From Psococerastis gibbosa (taxonomy: Eukaryota > Arthropoda > Insecta > Psocodea > Psocidae), in contig OZ020489.1 of assembly GCA_963971405.1 (NCBI GenBank), forward strand, positions 25,136,290 to 25,200,289: a stretch of 64,000 nt of DNA, written 5' to 3'. A program made the position numbers and the translations under genes. Below the pieces are notes generated by a model that searched no databases, was not told the DNA's origin, and saw only the letters and a program-made list of their open reading frames with translations. Shown piece after piece: positions 45,000 through 56,595 of this stretch (the first letter of the stretch is position 1; the number at the start of each line of letters is the position of its first letter).

Positions 45000-46850
45000 C
45001 AGCTTACTGTTGTCAAATGGCGCAAAACCCCACTGTTTAAGGATTCTGCAAAAACATGGAGGCAAGTTAATGAAATATCTGGCAAATCTAAATCCCAAAA
45101 GGATATTCAGAAAATTCGAACAGAAGGCAACAATATTATCACACAAAGTAACCCTTTAGAAATGGCGAACTATTTCAATCAATTTTTTGCATCTGTTGGT
45201 ATTAGACTGAATCAACTCACAAATAATAACCCTGTATATTATGAAGAAATAAATCCTAGAACACAAAGCATAAACAGTTTCGAAATATTTGATGAGAATG
45301 AGGTACAGCAAGTGATAATGAGTTTGAAAAACTGTGCTTCGCCGGGTCTAGATGGAATATCCACAAAAATCCTTAAGAAATTCTCTGAGTATATTAAAGT
45401 ACCTATCACTCATATTGCCAACTTAATTTTAATCACTGGTGAATTCCCTGATGTATTAAAAATTGCGGTTATTGTTCCTATTCACAAGAAAGGTGATAAG
45501 GAGCAAGTTACGAACTACAGACCTATATCGTTAACCTCTAATCTCGCTAAAATTATTGAAAAATTAGTTAAAATTCGATTATTGTTTTGGGTTGAACCTC
45601 AATTAATGGCACAACAATACGGCTTTAGATCAAAACTCTCAACTACTGATCCAATCTTAAAACTAACTAATGCGATCTACTCCAGTCTTGAAAGTGAAAA
45701 GAACCCAATTGCTATCTTCTTAGACCTTCAAAAGGCTTTCGATGTGGTTAACCACAATATCCTATTGAAAAAACTTAGAAATGAATTTGGAATATCTGGA
45801 ACAGTACTTAAGCTTTTTGAAAGCTATTTAGATGACAGGTATCAGTGTGTACGGATTGGAGAAGTTATTAGCGGTTATGAAAAAGTATGTTGTGGAGTAC
45901 CGCAAGGAACAGTGCTTGGCCCAATTCTTTTTATACTATATATAAATAGCCTTAAATATTTGCCTTTGTTAGGGCAATTATTTTGCTATGCTGATGATAC
46001 TGTAATTTTTTGTACTGGAAAAACATGGAATGAATCTTTCTTTAACGCAAATCATGACTTAAATATAATTAATAAATGGCTGTCATATAACAAATTAGTG
46101 CTCAATGTTGAGAAGACAAATTTCGTATGTTTCAGCTACACTAAAACGAGGCAGCCTTCAACTGATAGAGTCATACAGATACATGAGCCTGACTGTTTAG
46201 GGGTAGAATGTAACTGTTCGTCTATTACTAGAGTAAAATCAGTAAAATATTTAGGAATGTTAATTGACCAACATATAACATGGTCCGAACATGTAAGGCA
46301 AACGTCTATGCGACTTAGAAGAACGATAAACATTTTTAGACGATTGAGAAATGTTCTGAATGTTCATCTACTACGTATGATATTTTTCGCCATCACTCAG
46401 CCAATTGTAAACTACGGCATATGTGCGTGGGGAGGGACCTTTGGATCACTTATTAATAAAGTAAATATATCCCTGAACATTATCCTACGAGTAATGTTAA
46501 ATAAAAGCAGAAGAGAACATGCCCAACCCTTATATAGTCAATTACAAATTCCGTCAGTTTACCATACCTACACCTGGGAAATGTTAAAATTGGTCCACAA
46601 TAATAAAATTTGCCTACCACCAGCCTCCGTTAAATACTACAACACAAGATCAGTACAGAACATTAGTTATTTCCCAAACATCACCAAAAGCCGCACGACT
46701 TTCTCGCCTGTTTTCTTGTCAACGAAAATTATAAATGCTCTCCCCACTCATATTACAGATTTACTAAGAAAAAAAGATTTTTTACCATCAACAAAGAACT
46801 GGCTCAATAATTCGGAAATAACATTTCTTAAATCACTATTAAATGAATAA
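45000..46850 (+). CDS. Non-LTR retrotransposon ORF2, 5'-truncated; intact reverse transcriptase and C-terminal region
   Basis: The frame is open from just after a TAA at 44997 to the stop at 46850; the first ATG is at 45162 (562 aa), but homology-like sequence runs upstream of it (A-K-T-W-R-Q-V-N-E-I), so that ATG is not the native start. Numbered from it, RT motifs appear in order: P-G-L-D-G-I-S (61-67), V-P-I-H-K-K-G-D (105-112), N-Y-R-P-I-S-L (118-124), Q-Y-G-F-R (152-156), F-L-D-L-Q-K-A-F-D (186-194, with the first catalytic Asp), G-V-P-Q-G-T-V-L-G-P (245-254) and Y-A-D-D (276-279). The C-terminal third has the T-R-S...F-S-P-V-F...I-N-A-L-P signature of Jockey/CR1/I-group LINEs. The product would copy its RNA at a nicked target. 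The apurinic endonuclease domain is missing. The absence of stops or frameshifts over 617 codons implies a young insertion. Confidence 0.9.
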   Translation, partial: QLTVVKWRKTPLFKDSAKTWRQVNEISGKSKSQKDIQKIRTEGNNIITQSNPLEMANYFNQFFASVGIRLNQLTNNNPVYYEEINPRTQSINSFEIFDENEVQQVIMSLKNCASPGLDGISTKILKKFSEYIKVPITHIANLILITGEFPDVLKIAVIVPIHKKGDKEQVTNYRPISLTSNLAKIIEKLVKIRLLFWVEPQLMAQQYGFRSKLSTTDPILKLTNAIYSSLESEKNPIAIFLDLQKAFDVVNHNILLKKLRNEFGISGTVLKLFESYLDDRYQCVRIGEVISGYEKVCCGVPQGTVLGPILFILYINSLKYLPLLGQLFCYADDTVIFCTGKTWNESFFNANHDLNIINKWLSYNKLVLNVEKTNFVCFSYTKTRQPSTDRVIQIHEPDCLGVECNCSSITRVKSVKYLGMLIDQHITWSEHVRQTSMRLRRTINIFRRLRNVLNVHLLRMIFFAITQPIVNYGICAWGGTFGSLINKVNISLNIILRVMLNKSRREHAQPLYSQLQIPSVYHTYTWEMLKLVHNNKICLPPASVKYYNTRSVQNISYFPNITKSRTTFSPVFLSTKIINALPTHITDLLRKKDFLPSTKNWLNNSEITFLKSLLNE

Positions 46851-47050
46851 ATCGGTATACCTAAGTAAAAAATTAATAAGTACTAAATTACCATATAAGT
46901 AAGTATGTAAAATAACTTATTGTGATGTGATCCAAAGGCCTGGTTCCCCCACGTGCACATGTATTGCATATACATATACGTGGTGTGGAATGTGTTTTTT
47001 GACAATTTGTATTCTTACTGGTTTAATATATAATTTACTTACTTACTTTT
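45000..47050 (+). mobile_element. LINE (Jockey/CR1/I-like non-LTR element), 5'-truncated copy
   Basis: The element contains the RT frame and about 200 bp of 3' UTR ending in short TTAC repeats and a T run near 47030-47050. The left border is placed at the first homologous-looking residues after the stop at 44997 and could be a few tens of bases further right. No target-site duplication could be fixed by eye. Truncation at the 5' end is the usual outcome of target-primed reverse transcription. Confidence 0.75.
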
Positions 47051-48139
47051 TTTTTACATTCCCGCCTATTTTATTAACCCCTGTGCCCCCGGCCCCATGG
47101 GTATTAATTACTAATACTTGGAAGTTGAAACATTTAACATAGGCTATAATCTTATTAGATTTCTAACGAGTACTGTACTATTGAACCCCCCCCCCCCCCA
47201 TCTCATAAGTGCTGGGTACGGCACTGGTTTGGATGAATACTGATCTCAATTAAAACTACACAAATTGCCTAGGTACAGTACATCTGCCATATACGGTGCT
47301 AAAAAGTCGTGTAGTTCATCTCCAGCCGAATGTTTATGAGCGTTGACGCGTGTAACGAAGATAGGAAGCCGTTTGTTCTTGCAGGATGGTAATACTGATC
47401 AGATATTTGCCACTAAATTCACTTTTGTAGGTTTTAGATAAAACTCAGGTAGACCTACATCACTTCGGAAATCGTTTAGCAGGTTTCCAAGACAGCCAGT
47501 TTATCGCGACCTCTATTCCCATTACTTTATGTGGCTGATAGCCGAAACATCATTGCCTCCAATGTTTTTGACTCGTTTAAGATAACGCAAAACGCGAGTG
47601 TTGTTATCATTAGGATATAATGTTGAACCTACCTATCATGTTAACTGCTTCTTTTTCAAATGGTTTTCACAACTAAATAGTTCACACCTGCAGTGGTTTT
47701 ACCTAATAGCCTAAACATACTTGACTATTGAGTACCTATATATTTAATAGCAAGGTTATTAAGTAATCGGTATAAGTTAAAAGTAAATAAATAATTCTAT
47801 GTGTACACAGGGAACATCCAATTATTAACAATTTGGCATTTAGGCTATTACACTAATTGTGAGCATAAATGTTCGAGTGTGCAAATTACTTGGACGAAAT
47901 TCCAGTACCGACAAATTCAATGAAAAGCAATTGACAAAAAGTTCATTATTGGCTTCATACCTTTCGGCATAAGCCTAAAGTTCGTTACAAGACTTGTATG
48001 AGACTGTAGGCCTACAACCGCGAGCTGCCAATAATGATAAAACTAAGCACACACACCTGTTACATTGAATTGTGCATATTATTATAGTGTATTTATATAC
48101 AGTAGGTACAATAAGACGTACTAGTATATGTATTGTGCC

Positions 48140-48314
48140 CAGGGACGGATCCAGCCCTTTTGGGGGGGGGGTAGTTGTGGGTCAAAATAGGAAAAACATA
48201 TAAGATCGATTAAATCAGAGCGTAATAAATTAATTTACAATAGATTAACCAAATTTTTTTTTGGGGGGGGGGCAGCTACCCCTCCTACCCCTGTTACCCC
48301 TGTATCCGTTCTTG
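48140..48314. mobile_element. hAT-like MITE, perfect 8-bp duplication
   Basis: The ends CAGGGACGGATCCAG and CTGTATCCGTTCTTG are flanked by ATTGTGCC on both sides (48132-48139, 48315-48322). G tracts occur near both ends. The interior and right end match the copy at 54848. Confidence 0.85.
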
Positions 48315-48784
48315 ATTGTGCCTACATACAATCTGTTCAAAAGTATATAACTGTCGTATAGATAGATAGTATAGATTTCGGATGCTTATAAATGTGTGTT
48401 CATTTTGTATTATATATTTAATGGCGTAAGTTGCCAAAGTACTTGGGGGTCCTAGGACCCCATGTGTTCCGTGCCTTTAGTGGTCAAAATCCGGAGAGGG
48501 GGGTTTGGAGATCCCTCAAAACTTAAAGATATTAATATCCATGATTACAGTGTAGATTCAAACATGAACATTAATTGACAATATATCATATATAATAGAA
48601 CAGTCCGAAACTCCAAAATTGCCAACATAATATAGTATATTAAATAGTAGAATTTTCGTTCTAGTGCTGATTTAAAAAAATATATATTGTTATTCTCTTA
48701 TTTTCGTATTTTTAATTTTTTAACTATCAATTTTTTCACAATCAATTTGTTTTATTTTCTCGACAAGTACCTGGCGTTGGCTAA

Positions 48785-49045
48785 TGAAATAAGAAAATAA
48801 AACAGCTGAGTTATAGGAAATTTGAAGTAAAATACAGTAAGTCTTGGCACCGAGCTATAAAATCCAGCCGATACCAGTCCTAAACATTTCATCAAATATT
48901 AGCATCCCGTGTAGCCTAATTGTACGCAAACTACTTGATCCTGGTCCTAGAATTTGACGATTTTCCTGTCACAGCTATGGTGGTCCACGGAAATTAAATA
49001 AAATAAATCTAGTGGTCCACGGACAAAAAAGTTTGAGAACCCCTG
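48785..49045. mobile_element. Left-truncated sister of the 39879 element
   Basis: From AATGAAATAAGAAAATAA on, it follows the interior of the 39879 element and ends AGTTTGAGAACCCCTG. The CAGGGGTTCCC terminus is missing at the left. Confidence 0.65.
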
Positions 49046-51409
49046 GGGCCTGGTCTACAGTACAGTATAGCTAACCTTCTCACGGTTGTCGTTAGTTTCA
49101 CCCAAAATATTATAAAAAGTACAACCATTAACAGCAACAATGAGCTAACCTATAAAAAGCAAAACCATCATCTTTAACAACGTACACACATGACAATAAA
49201 AACTAATTACCTCTATATGCAACACTTCACTAAAATTAAATAAGCCTCATTCGACTCCGTATAATAAGTTTTCCAAGCAATGAAGTTAGAACAAAGGGCC
49301 TAGGTAGTCTATAAGTTAAATATGGAGGGTCGAATTAGCCAATCGAGAAAGGGACTGAATGTTTTTAGAGGGGCATTCATGTGCATCGTAGTACTCACGC
49401 CAACTCCAGAGCTTCACAAACCCGCACACAAACATGCAATATGGCTTCCATTCTCTTGTCTTATTTATTTTCATTGTAAATTATAGAAGACTGAAGTACA
49501 ATTATTCATTATTGTACTGTACGGTAACACTTGTTCTGTTCCCCGGGTGCATTCACACCACTTATTTCTTTTCCTACAAGTGAAAAGGATTAAAATTCCG
49601 GAAGCCCATAAGGCCCGGGGAGTCTGAGATATGCAATGGGCATGAGATATTAGGAAATACACCTTGGGGGTATTTTTTTTTAAACATAGTAAAGCGCAAT
49701 ATAGTAGGCTATATTTTGCCATTTTAAATGTGAGTTTTATAAATAAATAAGGACTTTTTGGTTCAATTACTAAGCCCTCTCTTACACTCAACAATTTTAA
49801 CAGGAGGCATAAGGCACAGAAGGACCTATAACGACCCCCCCCCCCTCCTTGGAAAATAATTTTTAAACTGTGAGATTTGAGTCAAATTGCAATTTTGCAT
49901 TAATTTAATCTATATACAATAGTAAATATAACAATCTGATTGTTAATTATCTTCTGCAATTGTTCTTATTTTTCGAGGTTAGAAACCTTTTTTTTAGGTT
50001 TTAGGGGTCTAAAATGCTATATTTATTTTATTTTTCTCCTACTGATTGTTTCTAGGGTATTGATTATATGTTTTCAATTGTAAGTGATGTCTTATTTGGA
50101 CTGTGTCTGATGTTGGCAACGCAATACAAGCTTTATTTATTTATTTACAAAAGAAAAAAAAGAAATTTTCAGGGTAAAACCTACATGAAAATAATTTGAA
50201 AAACTGCGCATTTGTGCGATACTCAGCAAAAAGAACCATAAGCTTAAATTTCCCATAATTTATGTTTGTGTTTCTATTCATAAATATTTTGAGCATGATT
50301 ATTTCCTTCCGAATTAAAAAACATTTTCTTTATCAGACTGTCTCTATATCTCAACGGATATCTTATAGGACCGCCTCTGTTGTTTGTCGAGCTTTTGTTT
50401 ATTGTCAAGAAGCAAATGCTAGTTAGTAAAATTAATAGGTAACTAATATAAAAAAGCACATTCTCCTCTTATTTTTTTCCTTTCACTCTTGAAGTTAATT
50501 TACTTATTTTTATGAATTCAGCGGATTGCTTATTTTCGCGCCAAAACAATTTAACCTGTATTCGGTGCTGTTTCTCTGAGGACTGAGATTTGGGCACTAC
50601 AAGAACAGCTGACGTTTGTAACCACAGTTCCGGACGGAAGGAGTAGAGGTAGGAGGCCTCCCTTCACATACAAGAACTGATAACATCTTGGAGGGTTGCT
50701 CGCGGTATCTACATGTCCATCGCACCTCTCTAATGGCTACGCACATCAACAATATGTTGGCTGAACCCCGCCAGGGTCGGAGCCGAGGCGATACACCCGT
50801 TAAAATGTCAACCAATAGTAATTGCGCCCTGTACACGCAAGCCTTATAATAGAGCGTGCATGCGTTTTCCCGCGCGACAAAAAAGACAGTCGGATATAAT
50901 TGTGTAATAATTATAATTATAGGCTAGTATTGTACAAAGTATGCTGTATAATGCATAATACAATAATAATTTTAATTAAAATAATTAGGTGATGTGTTGA
51001 ATGTAGGATGTGCATTGTACTGTACTACATAAGTACTCGAAACGCAGCGCATGCTGAAAAGTTAACAAACAACATAAAAAGGGAAAAATATTCACTAGAA
51101 ATAGACGCAGTATTTGCATTCTCTTGTTAATGAATGCAAGGAATTAGGGATGATACTTCTTAGAGAAAACTCGATGCTTCATATCTATGAATAAATAATT
51201 CTTCTTCTTTTCACTCAACCAACGCCCGTCCTTGGATGGTAGGTCATTTGACGCCGTGCCACATAGTAGAGCTGAGCCTTTCCCTCCTGTGTGATTGCGA
51301 AAAACATAACCCAGCGAGCTTAGGGGCTATTGTTATTTAAAGTTATCACCTTTAGACGTAATTCGAATTTTAGTACTACAATATACAATATAACGCTTAT
51401 ATAGTAAAA
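49046..51409. other. No gene recognised
   Basis: A C run at 49836-49846 and a less AT-rich block at 50590-50870 with frames on one strand only. Nothing recognisable. Confidence 0.4.
49762..49793 (-). repeat. 3' tail fragment of a family B SINE, reverse
   Basis: TTACTAAGCCCTCTCTTAC followed by ACTCAAC is the complement of the GAGTGTAAGAGAGGGCTT...TAGTAA tail of family B, with the centre deleted. Confidence 0.45.
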
Positions 51410-51482
51410 GAGCGATTTAACTCGAGCCTCCACCTTGACAAGGTAGTATGCTCACCACTACGCCAAATCCGTCACCGTGCCT
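51410..51482 (-). mobile_element. tRNA-Asp-like sequence, family C, copy 2
   Basis: On the minus strand, GCGTAGTGGTGAGCATACT is a D-arm with A box. CTACC-TTGTCAA-GGTGG is a complete anticodon arm with a 7-nt loop showing GTC (Asp). The T-arm (CTCGAGTTAAATCGC) is decayed, so a SINE head or pseudogene is likelier than a working tRNA gene. Confidence 0.5.
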
Positions 51483-52711
51483 TCATTTCTCTAATTCCCT
51501 GGCGTCATTTCAATATGATTGCAATTAGGTACATTTTCAAACATGGTCATAACATGTGGGGTCAATTTATTATTTTTTGCAATCGCTCGGGCAGGGGGGG
51601 GGGGGAAGACTTCAAATGACGCCCCTGTGTAGACTGTTGCTCTACGGGGGAAAGGCTATGTACAAAGATAATAGGCACCACTAATTGAGGAGGCTGTTTA
51701 CAAACATGGCCAACTCCAGTTGAAGAATTTTTCAGGAGAGCGTATTTTCTGTTGAAAATTTTGATTAAGTTTATGACTAACTCTAGACTTCTCAGCGCTT
51801 CTGTGCGCAATCTGGCTGCTTTTGTCACTTTATTTTAAAATGTGTAGGTGGACATTAAATTTTTCTGCAAGGTTGGATCAAAACCCCATTTTGTGAAAAA
51901 ATGAAGTTGGCCACGTTTGTAACCAAGCTCCTCAATTGTTGCTACATGATAATCTAGTTACAGTTAAAAATTCAACGATGAGAATTTCAATCTCCTTTAC
52001 CTCAGTTCAAAAGTGAAATCCGCCTCCAATTCCTATCACTATTATACAAAATTATTCCTAAAGCGGAAGGCGTGTCATTTTGTTGATGTATAATACCTAA
52101 ACTCCTATAAGAAGTGGTAGCTTATATTAATAAACGCGGCGAATTAAACCCGCTACAACAAGTTTTATGGTCATAAAAGTGTAGCTTCGGGTAGGGTAGG
52201 GTTTTGCCCAGAGGGGCGCAAGAGATCGTGCCAGGCTCGGACATTAAAGGACTCCCGGCAGCGTAGGGGGGCGGCGCCCCTGCAATTATGGGTCCTATAT
52301 GGGTCATTGGACCCCGCGGGCATCTGATCAGCTAGTACCTTATTATTTTCCTTTTATGCTGCATTCCAGTCAGGGTAGCTCTTCATCATTAGAATTTCAA
52401 AGGCTATTTTGTTAAACGGTCACAGTACTGTCTTCAATAGCCTTTTAGTCTTAGCCTTTGCGTGCCTCCTTGGATACATCATCATTCGGAAGTCTTAAAA
52501 TATTCGCAACATTGATAGCTTGTAATGTGTAAACTTTCTGAAGTTCTGGATTTGGATTCTATACATACTTCCAATGCTACGGAGCTTCGCCTATCAGCCA
52601 TCGGAAATGTTTTTTAATATGGCTCAATTTTTTTTATTCAAATTTTTAGGCGCGGGACTCAAAAACAAAAAATATATATATATGTATATTATTATGGATA
52701 ATCTTAAAGCC
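51483..52711. other. No gene recognised
   Basis: A G run near 51594-51604 lies inside an 88-codon minus frame that looks non-coding. 52180-52330 is less AT-rich. Confidence 0.4.
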
Positions 52712-52714
52712 TTA

Positions 52715-53094
52715 GGCGCCCATTCCACCGACCGGTTAGGGCTATTTACAAAAACAGTGACGTGGTAGCAGACATTCAAGATTTAGGCGGAGTTTCCACC
52801 GACCTCGCATTGCAGAATTGACGGAAATGTTTATTTTCCTCTATGCCATAGTTAAAATTGATCAATGATCATACAGTAAAATCACAAACAAACTAAAATT
52901 AAAAAATGGCGTCATGGGATATGTTAAGTACAAACATTTTAATCGATTTCTATAAAAAGTAAAATTCTAATTTTCGTCAATGTCATTTGCATTCTGCAAT
53001 GCGAGGTTGGTGGAAACTCCGCCCAAGTCTTGAATATCTGCTACCACGTCACCGTTTTTGTAAATAGCCCTAGCCGGTCGGTGGAATGAGCGCC
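52715..53094. mobile_element. Composite foldback MITE, copy 3
   Basis: Ends are GGCGCCCATTCCACC and GGTGGAATGAGCGCC, with TTA on the left and ATA on the right. It has the same outer-arm core (GTGGTAGCAGACATTCAAG), inner arms (TTAGGCGGAGTTTCCACC) and central sequence as copies 1 and 2. Family A SINE copy 3 follows 17 bp later. Confidence 0.8.
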
Positions 53095-53111
53095 ATAGTA
53101 AATCAATCAGC

Positions 53112-53278
53112 GACTTCGGTGGCAAGGTGGTAGCGTGTGCGAGTCTCTACACACCTTGCGGTCAGAGACGTGTCGTAACTCGACACAAGTGCCTACTAGG
53201 TTACTTAGTGAGGCGATTGAAGAGGTCAATCATATACATTCATTAAATTGTTTGTACGCGATTAACCTTTAAAAAAAG
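53112..53278 (+). mobile_element. tRNA-derived SINE, family A, copy 3
   Basis: It starts GACTTCGGTGGCAAGGTGGT, lacks the short stretch before the B-box-like TGTGCGAGTCTC, and ends GATTAACCTTT plus A run. It follows the composite foldback at 52715 by 17 bp. Confidence 0.65.
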
Positions 53279-53480
53279 ATATATAAAAACATTGTCCCAT
53301 CGATCAATCCAATTCTTTAGGATGTGGAAAATCTATGGGTAGCCGATATTTAATCACAGGACAATAATTTACCATGGAACTAATATGTTATCTATGCTTA
53401 TTGATAAATAAGAAAGCATGTTCACTCGTACCGGTTCTTTTGATAAATGACAATTTCGGTAGTTACGATAAGGCGGCCAA

Positions 53481-53962
53481 GGCGGGTATTCCACATACGT
53501 ACATCGTTAATGAAAATTATGAAATTGAAGGACATTTCAATTTTACTCTATGCCATTGTTAAAATTGATCAATGATCAATTGATCATTGAGTAAAATCAC
53601 AAACAAACTAAAATTAAAAAATGGCGTCATGGGATATGTCAAGTGTGTCAAGTACAATTATTTTAATTGATTTTTTTAAAAAAACAGTTTTCATCCATTA
53701 AACAGATCGGTGAAGGTCGATCTTACTTCGGATCTCCTACTATTATTAGGTTTTATTAAAAATAATAAGTGTACGAAGAAAAAAAATACAAACAAAATTT
53801 CAAAAAACAAATGCAAACAAATTTCAAAAATTTGGCGCATACGTTTCAATAGAAAATTGTCAATTTTTGAAAAAACATGTGGAATGGACGCCATCAATGA
53901 AAAATTGAAATGTCCTTCAATTTCATAATTTTCATTGACGATGTACGTATGTGGAATATCTG
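53481..53962. mobile_element. Foldback MITE related to the composite family, longer interior
   Basis: The left end is GGCGGGTATTCCACATACG and the right end the complementary CGTATGTGGAATATC. Arms of about 60 bp carry the ACATCGTTAATGAAAATTATG motif also seen in the pair at 60.4 kb. The interior shares the GATCAATGATC and GTCATGGGATATGT segments of the composite copies. The right terminus is decayed. Confidence 0.6.
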
Positions 53963-54847
53963 ATATGATGAAATAATATGTAAATATGTCGGTTCCCAAC
54001 TTGTTGATACGGTATTTTCAAAAAATTTTAGAAGGGTATAGGGCGTGGAGTGTAAACGGAGAAATGAATATTCAACATGTCTACAGTAGGCTATACTATA
54101 CATACAATACAATTATGCATTCTTTTACGGTCCTCGACATAACGGGACAGGATTATGGTTTGTAATTTCTCTTCATGTTAATATGGCACTGAATCCTATG
54201 GTAGCTCGTAAGTGCATGGTTTACGCACTCACTATGATAATCACTGGTCGTTTTCAGTGTAATTGTCGCTAAGTACACCTTGTTAGCCCTGCTGATTACA
54301 GTATTACCGCCTTTTATATTTTCTGCCAATCTCATTTCTTAGACATGACTTCTCTTGCAAATACTACACGGTTTGAGTTATTTTCCATTGAGGAATTCAG
54401 CCACTTATTTCTGCTACCACAAGCCTAGAAGCCTAGAAGGTCGTACAGTGCCATCATTGTGCGACTCAAAGGCATAAGAAATTTCAAACATAGAATTGTG
54501 TTTGATAACTCACGCTTCAGTTTGCTCGCAGTTATGGATTTTTGGTGCTAAAGCCAAATATGGAGGCCACCATTTTGTTACCATATAATTTTGAATGTGA
54601 GTGACAAGATGTAAGTGCATTAAAAAACAGGTTTTCTCAAATTTCTTCAGTTTTCTATAACGTAGCCTATGGCTATTTAACTTATACCTATAACTAATAC
54701 TTAAAATAATTAAAGTAATTATTACTTCCTTTCTAATATAACTGCGAACTATACGAATTTATTTATGCTAGCCTAACTATACCTAAAAATGATTAAAATT
54801 ATATGTGTAAAAATAAAACTGGTTATATACTGTAGGTACAATAGAAC

Positions 54848-55005
54848 CAAGGACGGATCCAGCCCATTATTTGGGGGAGGGGGGGTCAAAATATAATGAA
54901 TGTATTTAGTATTGATAAAATTATAACGTAACACATTGAATACAATAGACTTACTAAATTTGGGGGCAGCTACCCCCTGCCCCACCCCTGTATCTGTCCT
55001 TGAAG
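54848..55005. mobile_element. hAT-like MITE, sister of the 48140 element
   Basis: It starts CAAGGACGGATCCAG and ends CTGTATCTGTCCTTG plus three bases. AATAGAAC flanks both sides (54840-54847, 55006-55013). It shares the GGGGGCAGCTACCCC segment with the 48140 element. Confidence 0.75.
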
Positions 55006-55814
55006 AATAGAACCTGATTTCTCACCTGATTATAAAACGTGCAATTTGTTGTGCTTGAAACTGTTTGGTTGGTGCGATAAGCTTGTAAAGCGTAATTTAA
55101 CAGCCTGATTGATTTTAATTTTGTCAAGAAATCAGCCTTTGCATGATTAAAATTGCAAGATTTTTCTTTGTGATCCTCATTGCATTGTATTGATATTATT
55201 CCTGTTGGTCTAAACAATAAGGTGTTCCCAAGCTATGGGCAATACCTGCCCCATTCTTTTACTTATGGAAGTTTTTCCCATATATCCCACTATATTAACA
55301 ATTTACACAGGAATATTATAAAATTGGTTTCGTTTTGAGCATGAATTAAGAAAAATGTAGTTTCGTTATCATCGTTGTTGTTAAGTAGGTGACAGAACAA
55401 CATAACTGAAAAAATGCGTTGTTAACAAAAACGCTTCGGCCAACTGTAAACACCCCTATTGTTTAAACTTTGATTAGAATAGAATAGGAAACGCCGGGAA
55501 TATAATATAATCACAGAGTAATTTGGCAGAGATTAGGAGTGATGGGAGTTACGTGACAAGGTGACATGATGAGGTTGTTAATTGTTTTTAACAATTGTTG
55601 CTATATTTTGACACTAGGCTCTTTCGTGCGTCTAATTAGTAAGGTCTACTTTGTATAGTGTCACCAAGCTGATTGGATAACACTACCACTGCTGGGAAAT
55701 GCTATATCCGCATGCATAGACACTTCTGAGTGAATGCTGTAGAACTAGAATTAGACTAAGAGTCTGAAGAAACTATTAATCATCGCATCCCGTGGGACAC
55801 CAACGCCCATAGTC

Positions 55815-56019
55815 AGGACGTGTAGAGTAGTGGTACAGACCCCGACTTTCACCCGAAAGGTTGTTGGTTTGAGCCCCACACTTGCTACATTTTCTGGCCA
55901 AGCTTCGGGGGCATGTAAAGTAGGCGGTCCCGGGTCTTCTTAGTTGAGTGTAAGAGAGGGCTTTATAGCCCTAACTCCGCTAGGTTGACTTAGTAATAGA
56001 ACAAAGAAAGAAAGTCAAT
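55815..56019 (+). mobile_element. tRNA-derived SINE, family B, copy 1 (most complete)
   Basis: The head GTAGAGTAGTGGTACAGAC resembles an A box and GGTTTGAGCCCCAC a B box. The body CGGTCCCGGGTCTTCTTAG leads to the 3' part GAGGGCTTTATAGCCC, which can fold, then CTTAGTAATAGAACAAAG. Other copies share this order. Confidence 0.75.
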
Positions 56020-56595
56020 AGTTTATTGTACTAACACGAATTTCACAGTAAATAATTATTGTAGAGCTTGAAAAAATCTTAGGCATTAGAAAAATTATTT
56101 CTCGTCATTTTGATAAAAGATCCCTAATGGTCCCTAGCTCCGATTGGTCAAAATCGTCAGATTTATGCATAAAAAACGGTTGGCGCCATATTTGTACATA
56201 ATATATATATATATTTGGTGGTAATAAATCACGTATCAAAATGCCGAGAAATATTTCTTCTGATGCCTAAGATCTTTTTTCTAGCTCGTACGCCGTAGGC
56301 ATGAGGGGGAGCGTCAGTTTTTGTGCACTAATCTAAATTAGTTATTATTTACAATACTTTGAAATTCGACTTTGTAAAAAACGAGCACGGCGCTGGTGGC
56401 CCGTGAGAGGGGAGGGGGAAACTACGATTGGGCCTTAGAAGACAACTGAATGGGGAAAAACCTTACGAGTGCAAAAAATTCAACCGTAGAGTCAAATGAG
56501 ATGTCACAAAACGGAAAGAGTAGGAGTTAGGGAGAGAAATATTTGAAAAAAATGAATGGAAACGTGATTCAAAACCCGAGGCTTCCCTTGCCATC

